Shown here: positions 18,591 to 27,894 of the stretch, one piece after another
Layout of the letters: each line of letters starts with the position of its first letter
Position numbering within the stretch: the first letter of the stretch is position 1
From: Micromonospora zamorensis
GTDB taxonomy: Bacteria > Actinomycetota > Actinomycetes > Mycobacteriales > Micromonosporaceae
Direction: 5' to 3'
Assembly: GCF_900090275.1 (NCBI RefSeq)
Contig: NZ_LT607755.1
Coordinates: 2,480,001-2,544,000 of the forward strand
DNA length: 64,000 bases
Translations under genes and position numbers: made by a program
The notes under the pieces: model-generated
Database searches by the model: none
What the model saw: the letters and a program-made list of their open reading frames with translations, nothing else
What the model was told of the DNA's origin: nothing

Positions 18591-20165
18591 TCAGCCCACG
18601 GCGGTGGCCGAGGGTGGGGCGCTGCCGCCCTGGGGCACCTCCGGAGTCATCAGCCGGATGATCTCCGCCCGGTCGGCCGGCGAGGGCATACCCCATTCGG
18701 GCCGGTAGCCGTACACCTCATGCAGTGGGGTTGAGCAGGTGCGGCCGTTCAGTATCTCCACGGCGTCGGTGCCGATCAGGCCGGGGTGTTCGACGCCGCA
18801 GGCCTCGGCGACCTTGGTCAGGTCGCGGCGCAGCGTCTGCAGGTAGTTGGCCGCCCGGACCGACTTCAAAGTCGGGTCCAGACCCCGGGTGAGCCACGTG
18901 TTCTGCGTGGCGACACCGGTGGGGCAGGTGTCGGTGTGGCACTTCTGTGCCTGGATGCAGCCGATCGACAGCATCGCCTCCCGGCCGACGTTGACCAGGT
19001 CGCAGCCGAGCGCGAAGGCCACGATGGCGTTGTCCGGCAGGCCGAGTTTGCCGCCGCCGATGAAGACCACCTGCTCGTGCAGGTCGTGCTCGGCGAACAC
19101 CTTGTAGACCCGGGAGAAGCCCTGCTGGAACGGGAGCGACACCGAGTCGGTGAAGATCAGCGGCGCGGCGCCCGTCCCACCCTCGCCACCGTCGATGGTC
19201 ACGAAGTCGACGCCTCGGCCGGTGTCGCGCATCAGGGTGGCCAGCTCCTGCCAGAAGCCCAGGTCACCGACCGCCGACTTGATGCCGACCGGCAGGCCCG
19301 TCTCGGCGGCCAGCAGCTCCACCCAGTCGAGCAGGCTGTCGCAGTCGGAGAACTCGGCGTGCCGGGACGGGCTGACGCAGTCCTGACCGGCCGGGATGCC
19401 CCGGGTGGCGGCGATCTCGGCGGACACCTTCGCCCCCGGCAGCAGCCCACCGAGGCTCGGCTTGGCGCCCTGGCTCAGCTTGATCTCCAACGCCTTGACC
19501 GGTGCGCCGGCCACCAGGTCCTTCAACCGGTCGAGGCTGAACCGGCCGTGTTCGTCGCGGCAGCCGAAGTACGCCGTTCCGAGTTGGAAGACCAGGTCAC
19601 CGCCGTTGCGGTGGTACGGCGACAGGCCACCCTCGCCGGTGTTCTGCAGGCAGCCGGCGAGTGCGGCCCCCTTGTTCAACGCGGTGATGGCGTTGCCGGA
19701 GAGCGAGCCGAAGCTCATGCCGGAGATGTTGACCACCGACTCCGGGCGGAACGCGCGGGCCCGCCCCCGGGCCGCGCCGAGCACCTTCGCGGACGGCAAC
19801 CGCACGTCGTGCCCGGCGGCGGGTGTCGACGGCGGCACGGCCCTGCCGAACGTGCGGTGCTTGATGATCGGGTAGCCGGGGGTGTACTCGATGTCGTTGT
19901 CCGTGCCGAAGCCGAAGTAGTTGTTCTCCTGCTTCGCCGACGCGTACACCCAGCGGCGTTGGTCGCGGGTGAACGGCCGCTCCTCGTTGTTGCCAGCCAC
20001 GATGTACTGCCGCAGCTCCGGGCCGATCGCCTCCAACAGGTAACGGGCGCGACCGAGCACCGGATAGTTGCGCAGCAACGCGTGGTCGCGCTGGATCAGG
20101 TCCCGCGCGGCGAGCGCCGCGACGGCGGCGGCGACAGCGGGTACGGCTCGACGGGCCCATTTCAT
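18591..20165 (-). CDS. FMN-binding glutamate synthase family protein
   Basis: 524 residues from ATG 20165 (GGAAAGAG upstream). An N-terminal helix (AVPAVAAAVAALAARDLI) may anchor it to the membrane. The bulk is the FMN-binding GltB-like TIM barrel: ISGMSFGSLSGNAITALNKGA, NTGEGGLSPYH, GAKPSLGGLLPGAKV, TIDGGEGGTGAAPL and the late cysteine cluster CIQAQKCHTDTCPTGVAT that binds the 3Fe-4S centre in glutamate synthases. The amidotransferase domain is absent, so a role in ordinary glutamate synthesis is doubtful. Related archaeal-type stand-alone GltB proteins have unclear electron partners. Confidence 0.9.
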   Translation of the reverse strand: MKWARRAVPAVAAAVAALAARDLIQRDHALLRNYPVLGRARYLLEAIGPELRQYIVAGNNEERPFTRDQRRWVYASAKQENNYFGFGTDNDIEYTPGYPIIKHRTFGRAVPPSTPAAGHDVRLPSAKVLGAARGRARAFRPESVVNISGMSFGSLSGNAITALNKGAALAGCLQNTGEGGLSPYHRNGGDLVFQLGTAYFGCRDEHGRFSLDRLKDLVAGAPVKALEIKLSQGAKPSLGGLLPGAKVSAEIAATRGIPAGQDCVSPSRHAEFSDCDSLLDWVELLAAETGLPVGIKSAVGDLGFWQELATLMRDTGRGVDFVTIDGGEGGTGAAPLIFTDSVSLPFQQGFSRVYKVFAEHDLHEQVVFIGGGKLGLPDNAIVAFALGCDLVNVGREAMLSIGCIQAQKCHTDTCPTGVATQNTWLTRGLDPTLKSVRAANYLQTLRRDLTKVAEACGVEHPGLIGTDAVEILNGRTCSTPLHEVYGYRPEWGMPSPADRAEIIRLMTPEVPQGGSAPPSATAVG

Positions 20166-20254
20166 GCCCGGCACTCTTTCCGCCCGCACCTCTGGCCAAA
20201 CCGGCCCCGCCGATCCAATGCGCTGGTCAGGGGCGGGGACCAGGAGGCGCGCCC

Positions 20255-20287
20255 GGCGGCGGTGCGGGGCGTACCCGCACCGCCGCC
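20255..20287 (-). terminator. Terminator hairpin after the amidase gene
   Basis: A 14-bp stem (20255-20268 with 20274-20287) and a 5-nt loop just downstream of the amidase stop codon on the minus strand. Confidence 0.7.
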
Positions 20288-20294
20288 CGGGGGC

Positions 20295-21428
20295 TCAGCG
20301 ACGCCGGAAGGACTCGCGGACCGACCCGCCGACCACCGTGCACCACGTGCTCGTGCTGAGCTTGCCGTTGCGGGGCAGGCCGTGCAGCGCCTGGAGGTCC
20401 TGCACCGCAGCCCGGGTGGCGTGGTCGTAGGCCCCGGTGACGGTGACCGCGTACCCCTTGGTGGCGAGGATTTCCTGCACCGCCGTGACCGGCGCGCCGG
20501 TGGCGTGCTGGTCCAGCTCGGGAACCAAAGTCTCCCAGGTCGGCGTGGTGAGGGTGGCGTCCACGTCCACCGCGATGCCGTTGCGGGCCTGCCAGTCCTG
20601 TACGGCCGCCACTGTCGCCGCGTCGAACGTGCCGCTGACCGTCACCGCGTAGCCCCGGAACGCGAGCAGGTGCTGCACCACCCGGACCGAGGGGGAGTTG
20701 ACGAACCGCCACAGGTCCGGCCAGCGGCGCGCCGGCACGTCGCCCAGCGTCGTGCCGAGGGCGGCGTGCACCCGCCGACGCAGCTCGGGGAACTGCCGGT
20801 AGAAGGCGGCGCCCGGGCACTCGGTGGTGCGGAAGTCCCAGTGGCCGAAGATGTCATGGGCGTGCAGCCCGTACTGCCGGCAGATCGCGACGCAGAGCTT
20901 GACCAGCGAGTCGGTCAGCGCCTTCGGCGGCGTCTCGCTGACGTAGGTGCCCTCGTTCTCGATGCCGATGGCCCGGCCGTTCTCGCCCGGGCAGTGCGCC
21001 GAGATCATCTGGCGGTCGCCGGCTTCGAGGCGCTCCAGGCTGCCCCGGCGACCCTCCAGCACGTAGCCGCCGCGGCTCACCGTGAAGTGCTGGCCGGTGT
21101 CCGACCAGCCGTTGCCGTCCATGTGCAGGTCCTGGCACTCGTGGGCCAGTTTGACCGCCTGCTCGCGGGAGTAGTCGGTGACGTTCGGAAACGCCATGTG
21201 GTGCACGATGATCTTGTTGGTGGCGATGGCGCTGACCGACAGCGGGTCCTTCGGCGGACGGGCGGCCCACTCGTCGCAGCTGATGATCCAGTCCAGGTCG
21301 GCGCCGGGGGCGGCGGCCTGCGCCGAGGTGGGGAAGGCCAGTTCGCTCCCGACGACGGCGACCGTGGCGGCGCCGAGACCGGCTCGCAGCAGTGTCCGGC
21401 GATCCACTTCGGAATGGTCGACGTGCAT
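20295..21428 (-). CDS. Secreted N-acetylmuramoyl-L-alanine amidase with peptidoglycan-binding repeats
   Basis: 377 residues from ATG 21428, with an excellent AGGAGGAG ribosome binding site. Tat-like signal (DRRTLLRAGLGAATVAVVG...AQA). PGRP/amidase_2 domain about 40-205: IIVHHMAF with the first zinc His, HECQDLHMDGNGWSDTGQHF, IGIENEGTY, and GHWDFRTTECPGAAFY with the other zinc ligands. Two PG_binding_1 repeats follow (HLLAFRGYAVTVSGTFDAAT and EILATKGYAVTVTGAYDHAT). It should cut the amide bond between MurNAc and the stem peptide. Confidence 0.93.
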   Translation of the reverse strand: MHVDHSEVDRRTLLRAGLGAATVAVVGSELAFPTSAQAAAPGADLDWIISCDEWAARPPKDPLSVSAIATNKIIVHHMAFPNVTDYSREQAVKLAHECQDLHMDGNGWSDTGQHFTVSRGGYVLEGRRGSLERLEAGDRQMISAHCPGENGRAIGIENEGTYVSETPPKALTDSLVKLCVAICRQYGLHAHDIFGHWDFRTTECPGAAFYRQFPELRRRVHAALGTTLGDVPARRWPDLWRFVNSPSVRVVQHLLAFRGYAVTVSGTFDAATVAAVQDWQARNGIAVDVDATLTTPTWETLVPELDQHATGAPVTAVQEILATKGYAVTVTGAYDHATRAAVQDLQALHGLPRNGKLSTSTWCTVVGGSVRESFRRR

Positions 21429-21621
21429 GACATCTCCTCCTGCGGCCGACGGCGGGGGATGAAAAGTAGCTCCAGTGGCCGCACGCACTCCGGAGAATAT
21501 TGCCAAGACTCGGTGCGCGCCAGAGGTCCGCGTCACCTCATGATCACTTGGGTTTCCGCGACTCGGGTCGGGGGTAGGTCGGGGCTGACCATCCCGGCTG
21601 CCCGCATGAAGGAATGACCAT

Positions 21622-22692
21622 ATGAGTGACAACGTCAGCGACGCGGTGGGCGACGCCCTCCGATCGGTGATGCTCTTCCTGCCCAAGGCCGTCGCCTTCC
21701 TGGCGATCCTGGTGGCGGGATGGCTGATCGCCAAGGCCGTACTGAAGATCGTGGAAAAGGTCCTGGAACGGGTGGGCTTCGACCGCGCCGTCGAACGCGG
21801 CGGCATCCGCCGCGCGTTGAGTCGCTCCCGGTACGACGCCAGCGACATCGTCGCGAAGCTCGTCTACTACGGGTTGCTGCTGTTCACCCTGCAACTCGCC
21901 TTCGGCATCTGGGGGCCCAACCCGATCTCCGACCTGCTTGGCGCGGTGATCGCGTGGCTGCCGCGCGCGTTCGTCGCGATCGTCATCGTCGTGGTGGCCG
22001 CCGCGATCGCCAACGCGGTCAAGGACATCATCAGCGGCGCGCTCGGCGGCCTGTCGTACGGCCGGGTGCTGGCCACCATCGCCTCGGTGTTCATCCTCGG
22101 CCTCGGCGTCATCGCCGCGCTGAACCAGATCGGGGTGGCCACCGCGGTCACCACCCCTGTTCTGATCGCGGTGCTGGCCACGATCGGCGGCATCCTCGTC
22201 GTCGGGGTCGGCGGTGGCCTCATCCGTCCGATGCAGAATCGTTGGGAGGCGTGGCTGACCCGCGCCGAGCAGGAGTCGCAGCAGATCGCCGCGCACGCCC
22301 GCGCCTACCGCGAGGGGCGCCGCGACGCCGAGGCCGAGCTGGCCCGGGCGTCCGCCGCCCCCGCCGAGCCGGCCCGGCCGCCGTTCGTCGCCGACGACCC
22401 GGAGCGCACCCAGATGCTGACGCGGCCGACCGACACGGAGGCCACCCAGGTGGTGCGTGCACCCTCCGACCCGGAGGCCACCCAGGTGGTGACCCGCCCG
22501 GCCGACTCGGAGGCCACCCAGGTGGTCAGCCGGGGCGGCGACGCGGACACGACCCAGGTGGTCGGCCGGGGCGATGGCGACTCGGACACGACCCAGGTGG
22601 TGAGCACCGGCACCGGTGGTGCGGTGCCCGGTCCGCGTACCAGCGACGACAGCGAGACCACCACTGTCATCCCGCCGGTGGACCGGCGCTGA
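21622..22692 (+). CDS. Mechanosensitive channel-like membrane protein with TQVV repeat tail
   Basis: 356 residues. Five membrane helices lie near 18-40, 77-95, 112-135, 148-170 and 178-200, and the TM-helix repeats (LGAVIAWLPRAFVAIVIVVV, IANAVKDIISGALGG) resemble the CmpX/MscS-related TM_helix family. After a charged coiled-coil-like stretch (about 205-245), the tail has a 12-residue repeat with Thr-Gln at 263, 275, 287, 299, 311 and 324, each preceded by acidic residues and followed by VV or ML, plus a last TTTVI. Thr-Gln-hydrophobic after acidic residues resembles PknB-type kinase sites. Possible role: envelope stress channel controlled by phosphorylation. Confidence 0.85.
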   Translation: MSDNVSDAVGDALRSVMLFLPKAVAFLAILVAGWLIAKAVLKIVEKVLERVGFDRAVERGGIRRALSRSRYDASDIVAKLVYYGLLLFTLQLAFGIWGPNPISDLLGAVIAWLPRAFVAIVIVVVAAAIANAVKDIISGALGGLSYGRVLATIASVFILGLGVIAALNQIGVATAVTTPVLIAVLATIGGILVVGVGGGLIRPMQNRWEAWLTRAEQESQQIAAHARAYREGRRDAEAELARASAAPAEPARPPFVADDPERTQMLTRPTDTEATQVVRAPSDPEATQVVTRPADSEATQVVSRGGDADTTQVVGRGDGDSDTTQVVSTGTGGAVPGPRTSDDSETTTVIPPVDRR

Positions 22693-22704
22693 CCAGCAGT
22701 TGTT

Positions 22705-22741
22705 GAAGCGGGGCGGGATCGATCGGATCCCGCCCCGCTTC
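22705..22741 (+). terminator. Terminator hairpin
   Basis: A 16-bp perfect stem (22705-22720 with 22726-22741), 12 bp after the stop of the channel-like gene. Confidence 0.8.
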
Positions 22742-22901
22742 GCGTTGTCCGGCACGCCGAAAGTGCTTTCCGGCGCGGCGGTGCGCGTCTAGCATCGCTG
22801 ACATGACCTGGCGACATTGATCCAGCAGAGCAGGCCGATCCCGTGGGCCACCAACGGCACCGCACGTCCGGTGTCCGTCTCCACTCCCACGGGAAGGCCC
22901 C

Positions 22902-24158
22902 ATGATTCACCTCGCCTCGCGCGTGCCCGACCCGGCGGTCCGTCGCCTGACGGCCACTCTCTACGGGTACGCGTTCCTCAGCGACCTCGTCCTGCTCTAC
23001 CCGCTGTACGTGGTGTTCTTCGCCGACACCGGGTTGTCGGTGGGGCAGATCTCGTCGCTCTTCGTCATCTGGTCGGCCGCCGGCATCCTGTTCGAGGTGC
23101 CATCCGGCGCGTGGGCCGACGTGGTGTCCCGTCGGCTGCTGTTGTGCCTTGCCCCGCTGGTGACCGCCGCCGGGTTCGCACTCTGGGTCCTGCTGCCGTC
23201 CTACCCCGCGTTCGCGGTCGGGTTCCTCCTCTGGGGTGCCGGCGGAGCGCTCGTCTCCGGTGCCCTGGAGGCGCTGGTCTGGACCGAGTTGGACCGGCTC
23301 GGCGCGGTCGGCCGGTACGCCCGGGTGCTCGGGCGCGCGCGGACGGCCGGTGTGCTGGGCGTGGTGGTCTCCGGAGTGCTCGCCGGCCCGGTGCTCGCCG
23401 TCGGCGGTTACCCGGCGGTCGGCGCGGCCAGCGTGCTGGCCTGTCTGCTCGCCACGATCGTCGCCGCCCGGTTCCCGGAGCATCGCCCACCAGCCGACGC
23501 GAGCACCCCGACACCGGACGACGAGGGCGACCTGGGTTGGTGCGACACACTGCGGGCCGGAGTGACGCAGATCCGCACCCGCCCTCCGGTGCGGTCAGCC
23601 GTGCTGCTGGTCGCCGTGGTCGCCGCCGACTGGGGCGCCCTGGACGAGTACTCCCCGCTGCTGGCCCTGGACACCGGTGTGCGGGCGGAGGTCGTACCGC
23701 TGCTGCTCCTGCTGCTCTGGGCCGGGGTGACAGTTGGCGGGCTGCTCGCCGGAGTGGGGGAGCGGCTGGGCCGCCGGGGTTACGCCGCTCTGCTGGGCCT
23801 GGTCGGTGTCGGGTTGGCCGGTGGCGCGTTGACCGGGCGACCGGCCGGCTTCGTGCTGCTCGCGCTGGGGTTCGGTGCCGGGCAGTTGGCCACCGTGCTG
23901 GCCGACGCGCGGCTCCAGGCCAGGATCACCGGCAACAGCCGCGCCACCGTCACGTCGCTGGCCGGGATGGCCACCGACCTGCTGATCATCGCGACGTACG
24001 CCGGTTATGGCCTCCTGGCCACAGTGGTCGGCAACGCGGTGGCGTTCGCGGCGACAGCCGGCCCGTACCTCGTGCTGGGCCTGGTGCTGTTGACCCGGCG
24101 GCGCCCGACGGTCGTGCCCGCCAGCAGTACGGCGGCTGCGGCGCACGGCCCGCGATGA
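22902..24158 (+). CDS. MFS transporter
   Basis: 418 residues with about 12 membrane helices. The loop after helix 2 has FEVPSGAWADVVSRR, the MFS G-x-x-x-D-x-x-x-R-R motif, and the second half begins near residue 220 after a polar loop (PEHRPPADASTPTPDDEGD). It has no close partner gene; the nearest upstream gene is closed off by a terminator. Substrate unknown, likely small-molecule efflux. Confidence 0.88.
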   Translation: MIHLASRVPDPAVRRLTATLYGYAFLSDLVLLYPLYVVFFADTGLSVGQISSLFVIWSAAGILFEVPSGAWADVVSRRLLLCLAPLVTAAGFALWVLLPSYPAFAVGFLLWGAGGALVSGALEALVWTELDRLGAVGRYARVLGRARTAGVLGVVVSGVLAGPVLAVGGYPAVGAASVLACLLATIVAARFPEHRPPADASTPTPDDEGDLGWCDTLRAGVTQIRTRPPVRSAVLLVAVVAADWGALDEYSPLLALDTGVRAEVVPLLLLLLWAGVTVGGLLAGVGERLGRRGYAALLGLVGVGLAGGALTGRPAGFVLLALGFGAGQLATVLADARLQARITGNSRATVTSLAGMATDLLIIATYAGYGLLATVVGNAVAFAATAGPYLVLGLVLLTRRRPTVVPASSTAAAAHGPR

Positions 24159-24165
24159 CCGGGGA

Positions 24166-24196
24166 GCCGGCGGCGGCCGACGTGGCCGCCGCCGGC
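24166..24196. terminator. Bidirectional terminator hairpin
   Basis: A 13-bp perfect stem (24166-24178 with 24184-24196), 5-nt loop, between the convergent MFS and VOC genes. Confidence 0.8.
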
Positions 24197-24202
24197 CCTC
24201 GC

Positions 24203-24589
24203 TCAGCTGGACAGGTGCAGGAACGACCACTGGTGGCCGTCGAGGTCGCGGAAACCGCGCATGTACATCGGCCCGTTGGCCATGCCGGGCCCGAGCGACT
24301 GCCCGCCGGCGACCGCCGCCCGGTCGACCTGCTCGTCGACCTGCTCGCGGCTCTGCGCCGACAGCCCGACGACGACCTCCCGGCTGGTCTCCGTGTCGGT
24401 GGCGGCGACACCGGTGTACGACTCGAAGCCGGAGCGGAGGTGCAGCACCAGGCGGGTGCTGTCGGAGATGGTGAACACCATGGTGTCCCCGTCCAGGTCG
24501 GCCTGGTCAGCGGTGAACCCGAGCGCCCGGTAGAACTCGGCGGCAGTGGTCAGGTCGCGCACCGGCAGGTTGATGAACGTCATGGTCAT
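24203..24589 (-). CDS. VOC family protein
   Basis: 128 residues from ATG 24589 (MTMTFINLPVRDLTTAAEFYRALGF). Typical two-module glyoxalase fold ending MYMRGFRDLDGHQWSFLHL. It starts 4 bp inside the end of the DUF4287 gene, so they are co-translated. Residues pattern with extradiol/glyoxalase-like proteins (about 130 residues); the metal site and substrate are not clear. Confidence 0.87.
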   Translation of the reverse strand: MTMTFINLPVRDLTTAAEFYRALGFTADQADLDGDTMVFTISDSTRLVLHLRSGFESYTGVAATDTETSREVVVGLSAQSREQVDEQVDRAAVAGGQSLGPGMANGPMYMRGFRDLDGHQWSFLHLSS

Positions 24590-25296
24590 CGGTTGTCTCC
24601 GTTCGACTCGAGCAGTGCCTTCAACGCGGCGAGCCGCTCCCGCCAGTACGCCTTCAGCTCGGCGGCCTGCTCGGCTCCGGTCAGCTTCTCGTGCAGCACG
24701 CTGACCCGGGCCTTCGACTCGCCGACAGCGTCGAAGCCGACGACGATCCGGGTGGGACCACCGGCCCAGTCGGCCCGGAAGGTGCGGGGCGCGGTGGTGG
24801 TGCGGACGCGTACCTCGATGTCGGGCAGCCACCTGGCGCGTGCCGTCTCGTCGGCGAACGCCTCGTACAGTCGCGCCGCCGGCACCGCCACCGTCCGGCT
24901 GGCAGCGGCCGAGAAGCCCCCGTCGCGTTGCTGACCGGGCGCGCGCAGGCCACGCGCCTGCTCGTACCCGACGGTGATGGTCTGTGACCACCAGCCCGGC
25001 ACGTCGTGCTCGGTGACCAGGTGGCGGGCGATCTGGGTGTGGGTCCGCTCGGTGGCGGCCGTGGCGTCGAGCAGGGCGAACCACTCGGCCCAACCACGGC
25101 CGGTCCGGGCGCGGATCAGGTCGTCGGCGATCCGCTCGGTCTGCGCCGCGGCGGGCGCGGGAGACGGCGCCGGGGGCGGCTCGGTTGCCGGCTCGGTGGC
25201 CTTGTTGATCAGGTGTCGGCGGGCGGTGGTGTAGCTCTCGCCGGTCTTCTCCATCCGGGTGCGGACCCGGGTCTTGAACGATCTCTGGTTGGTCAT
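24586..25296 (-). CDS. DUF4287 plus SRPBCC domain protein
   Basis: 236 residues from ATG 25296 with a GGGAG ribosome binding site. Residues 1-30 (SFKTRVRTRMEKTGESYTTARRHL) and 55-110 (GRGWAEWFALLDATAATERTHTQIARHL...VPGWWSQTITVGYEQARGLR) match the DUF4287 helical module. Residues 120-230 are a START-like SRPBCC ligand-binding domain (VPAARLYEAFADETARARWLP, FDAVGESKARVSVLHEKL). Function unknown; the operon with a glyoxalase-type protein suggests a small-molecule or stress-related role. Confidence 0.87.
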   Translation of the reverse strand: MTNQRSFKTRVRTRMEKTGESYTTARRHLINKATEPATEPPPAPSPAPAAAQTERIADDLIRARTGRGWAEWFALLDATAATERTHTQIARHLVTEHDVPGWWSQTITVGYEQARGLRAPGQQRDGGFSAAASRTVAVPAARLYEAFADETARARWLPDIEVRVRTTTAPRTFRADWAGGPTRIVVGFDAVGESKARVSVLHEKLTGAEQAAELKAYWRERLAALKALLESNGDNR

Positions 25297-25484
25297 CACA
25301 TGCTCCCGGTCAACGGCACGGTCACCGGGACCCACGCTCCCGCCGACCCCGCCGCAGTGGGGCATGTGGCACCACGTCCCGAGGGCTCAGGGCCCCCTTT
25401 GCCTCCGCGTTGCCGGCGGCGTGAGCGCCGGGAGGGAGGTGCGGCGCAGGACTACGCCAAGGAGATCCTACGCCAATCCGCCCG

Positions 25485-25922
25485 TCAGGGCTGGTCACCG
25501 TCGAGGTAGACCCACCGGCCGTCCTCGCGGACGAACCGGCTGTGTTCGGTCAGGGTGCCGGGCCGTCCCGCGTCCCGGTAGTGGGCGTGGAACGTCACAG
25601 TGCCGGCGGCGTCGAGCAGGCCGCCCCGCTCGGTCTCGACGATCTCCAGTCGGGTCCACCGCTGCCCCGGGTCCAACTCCAGGGAGGCGGGCCGGGTCGA
25701 GGAGTGCCAGCTGCGCAGCAGGTAGCCGGTGTCGCCGAGGGCGAAGGCGCTGAACCGGGAGCGCATCAGCGCCTCGGCCGTCCCTGCCGGGCTGTCGCCG
25801 CTGTGCGCCGGGGCGCAGCAGTCCGCGTACGCCTGGCCGGAGCCGCACGGGCAGGCCCGTCCCGTCGTCGTGTTCGCCCGTCGGCGTCCCGCACCCTTAC
25901 CCACGTCGTCATCCTGCCCCAC
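25485..25922 (-). CDS. YchJ family SEC-C metal-binding protein
   Basis: 145 residues. The SEC-C zinc motif is CPCGSGQAYADCC near residue 24-36, followed by EALMRSRFSAFALGDTGYLLRSWH, which is the UPF0225/YchJ signature. The remainder is a nuclear transport factor 2-like fold (GTVTFHAHYRDAGRPGTLTEHSRFVREDGRWVYLDG). Cellular role not established. Confidence 0.92.
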   Translation of the reverse strand: MGQDDDVGKGAGRRRANTTTGRACPCGSGQAYADCCAPAHSGDSPAGTAEALMRSRFSAFALGDTGYLLRSWHSSTRPASLELDPGQRWTRLEIVETERGGLLDAAGTVTFHAHYRDAGRPGTLTEHSRFVREDGRWVYLDGDQP

Positions 25923-25983
25923 CGCCGGGCGTCGATCGGCGACGACTCCCGCCGGTCGGTGCGGTCGGGGCCGGCCGGGGCGA

Positions 25984-27084
25984 TCAGAGCCAGCCGGAGC
26001 GGCGGAACAGCCGGTACAGGAACAGGGCCGCTGCCGCCATCAGGGCGAGGGCACCGGCGTAGCCGTAGCGCCAGGCCAGCTCCGGCATGTGGTCGAAGTT
26101 CATGCCGTAGATGCCGGCGATGCCGGTCTGGGTGGCCGCGATGGCCGCCCATGCCGCGATCTTGCGCATGTCGTTGTTCTGTTCCACGGCGAGCTGCGCC
26201 AGTCGCGACTGGACGATCGAGGTGAGCAGGTCGTCGTACGCGGCCACCCGGTCCACCGCCCTGCTCAACCGGCCGTCCACGTCCACGAACCAGCGGTGCA
26301 GGGCGCGCGGCGGGCCGTCGGGGTCGAGCAGCGTACGCATCGGCGCCTGCAACGGCAGGACCGCCCGCTTGAACTCCACCACCTCCCGTTTGAGCTGGTA
26401 GATGTGCTGAATGTCGGCCCTGCGGTCGCGGGCGAACACCGCCTCCTCGACCCGTTCCAGGTCCCGTTCCACGTGCCCGGCCACCTCCAGGTAGGAGTCG
26501 ACCATCCGGGCGCAGACCGCGTACGCCACCGCCCACGGGCCGGCGGCCAGCAGCGTGGGGCGGCCCTCGATGTCGGCGCGGACGGTGCGCAGAGCCCCGG
26601 CGGCGCCGTGCCGCACGGTGATGGCGAACCGGTCCCCGAGCAGCACCATCACGTCCCCGGTGTCGATCACCTCGGAGGTGTCGGTCAGCTCGGCGTGCTC
26701 CACGTACCCGGCGGTGCGCAGCACCAGCAGCGTGACCGACCCGTGGCGTTGCACTGTGGGGCGGTGCCCGTCGGCGAGCGCCTGTTCGACGGTCAGCTCG
26801 TCCAGGCCGAAGGTGCGGCCCACCGCGGCGAGCACGGCCGGGCCCGGGTCGTGCAGTCCCAGCCACACGAAGGCGTCGCGACCGTGCCGCGCGCGGGCGT
26901 ACGCGTCGTCGTAGTGCGGTCGACCGGGCTCGCGCCGACCGTTGACGTAGACGGCGCAGTCGACCACGGCGTCCGGATTGGACCGGCGGGGGTTGGGGGC
27001 GACGGCCTCGGGCCGGCCGAGCAGTCGACGGGCCAGCGCGCGTACGCCCTGACCGGCCCGGTCCCGTACCGGTCGCTGATCCAC
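25984..27084 (-). CDS. corA: CorA family magnesium/cobalt channel
   Basis: 366 residues from GTG 27084 (GGGGAGG ribosome binding site six bases upstream; earlier in-frame starts add implausible residues). The cytosolic domain includes RPTVQRHGSVTLLVLRTA and LEVAGHVERDLERVEEAVF; the stalk helix leads to two C-terminal membrane helices (AAWAAIAATQTGIAGIYGMNF and ALALMAAAALFLYRLF). The hallmark YGMN selectivity motif is present. Homopentameric divalent cation channel. Confidence 0.95.
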   Translation of the reverse strand: MDQRPVRDRAGQGVRALARRLLGRPEAVAPNPRRSNPDAVVDCAVYVNGRREPGRPHYDDAYARARHGRDAFVWLGLHDPGPAVLAAVGRTFGLDELTVEQALADGHRPTVQRHGSVTLLVLRTAGYVEHAELTDTSEVIDTGDVMVLLGDRFAITVRHGAAGALRTVRADIEGRPTLLAAGPWAVAYAVCARMVDSYLEVAGHVERDLERVEEAVFARDRRADIQHIYQLKREVVEFKRAVLPLQAPMRTLLDPDGPPRALHRWFVDVDGRLSRAVDRVAAYDDLLTSIVQSRLAQLAVEQNNDMRKIAAWAAIAATQTGIAGIYGMNFDHMPELAWRYGYAGALALMAAAALFLYRLFRRSGWL

Positions 27085-27195
27085 CACGTGCCTCCCCGTC
27101 GCCCGCGCACCGCCCCGGTCGCGGTGTGCTCGCAGGGGATGGTGCCACCGCATTCTGCCGAGCAGGGTCCGGCTCCCGACAGCGGGGCGGGTGGC

Positions 27196-27807
27196 TCAGG
27201 CCGTGCGGGTGGCGAAGACGACGATGTTGTCGACGTAGTTGCCGGTCGAGGCGTCGAACCGGCCGCCGCAGGTGATGAGGCGCAGCCCGGCCGCGTCCGC
27301 CGGGCCGTAGACCAGCGTGCTGGGAAAGCGGTCCTTGGGGTACGCCTGGACGTCGTCCACTGTGAACGTGGCGACCTGCGCGTCGGCGCGGGTGACCTGG
27401 ATCTGCTCACCGGCGCGCAGCCGACCGAGGTCGAAGAAGACCGCCGGGCCGGCCGGTGAGTCGACGTGTCCCACCAGGACGGCGTTGCCGGTCTCGCCGG
27501 GGCTCACCCCGTGCCGGTACCAGCCGGCGAGGGTGGGTTTGTCCAGTGGCGGCACCTCCAGCACCCCGGCGGCGTCCGCGCCGACACCGACGACCTCGGC
27601 GCGTACACCGATGGCGGTGATCTGCACCCGGACCGGCGCGGCGCGTGACAGCGGCGCCAGGTCCGGTGCGGGATGGGTGCGTCGCGGCGCGTCGGCCGGC
27701 GGTCGTGGTGGCCGCGCCGGGTCGGCGGTGAGGCCGACGGTGATCAGCCCCAGCCCGGTCACGCCGAGCAGGGCCACCACGGCCGGTAGGGTCCGCCGCC
27801 ACCACAC
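27196..27807 (-). CDS. Class F sortase
   Basis: 203 residues from GTG 27807 with a GGAGGTGA ribosome binding site. N-terminal membrane helix (LPAVVALLGVTGLGLITVGL), a Pro-rich linker and the sortase barrel: VLVGHVDSPAG with catalytic His, LITCGGRFD with catalytic Cys. Length and the DNIVVFATR end fit class F enzymes of high-GC Gram-positives. It joins sorting-signal proteins to peptidoglycan or another amine; the nearest candidate is the surface protein at 27895. Confidence 0.92.
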   Translation of the reverse strand: MWWRRTLPAVVALLGVTGLGLITVGLTADPARPPRPPADAPRRTHPAPDLAPLSRAAPVRVQITAIGVRAEVVGVGADAAGVLEVPPLDKPTLAGWYRHGVSPGETGNAVLVGHVDSPAGPAVFFDLGRLRAGEQIQVTRADAQVATFTVDDVQAYPKDRFPSTLVYGPADAAGLRLITCGGRFDASTGNYVDNIVVFATRTA

Positions 27808-27832
27808 GTGGTCACCTCCGCGCTGGATCGTC

Positions 27833-27869
27833 CGGGTGCCCGCGCCGGTGTCACCGGTGCGGGCACCCG
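27833..27869 (-). terminator. Hairpin between surface protein and sortase genes
   Basis: Stem arms 27833-27850 and 27852-27869 (one mismatch) form a strong hairpin after the surface protein gene. It may reduce but not abolish read-through into the sortase. Confidence 0.65.
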
Positions 27870-27894
27870 TCCTCAGGGATGGAGCAGTCGCCGA

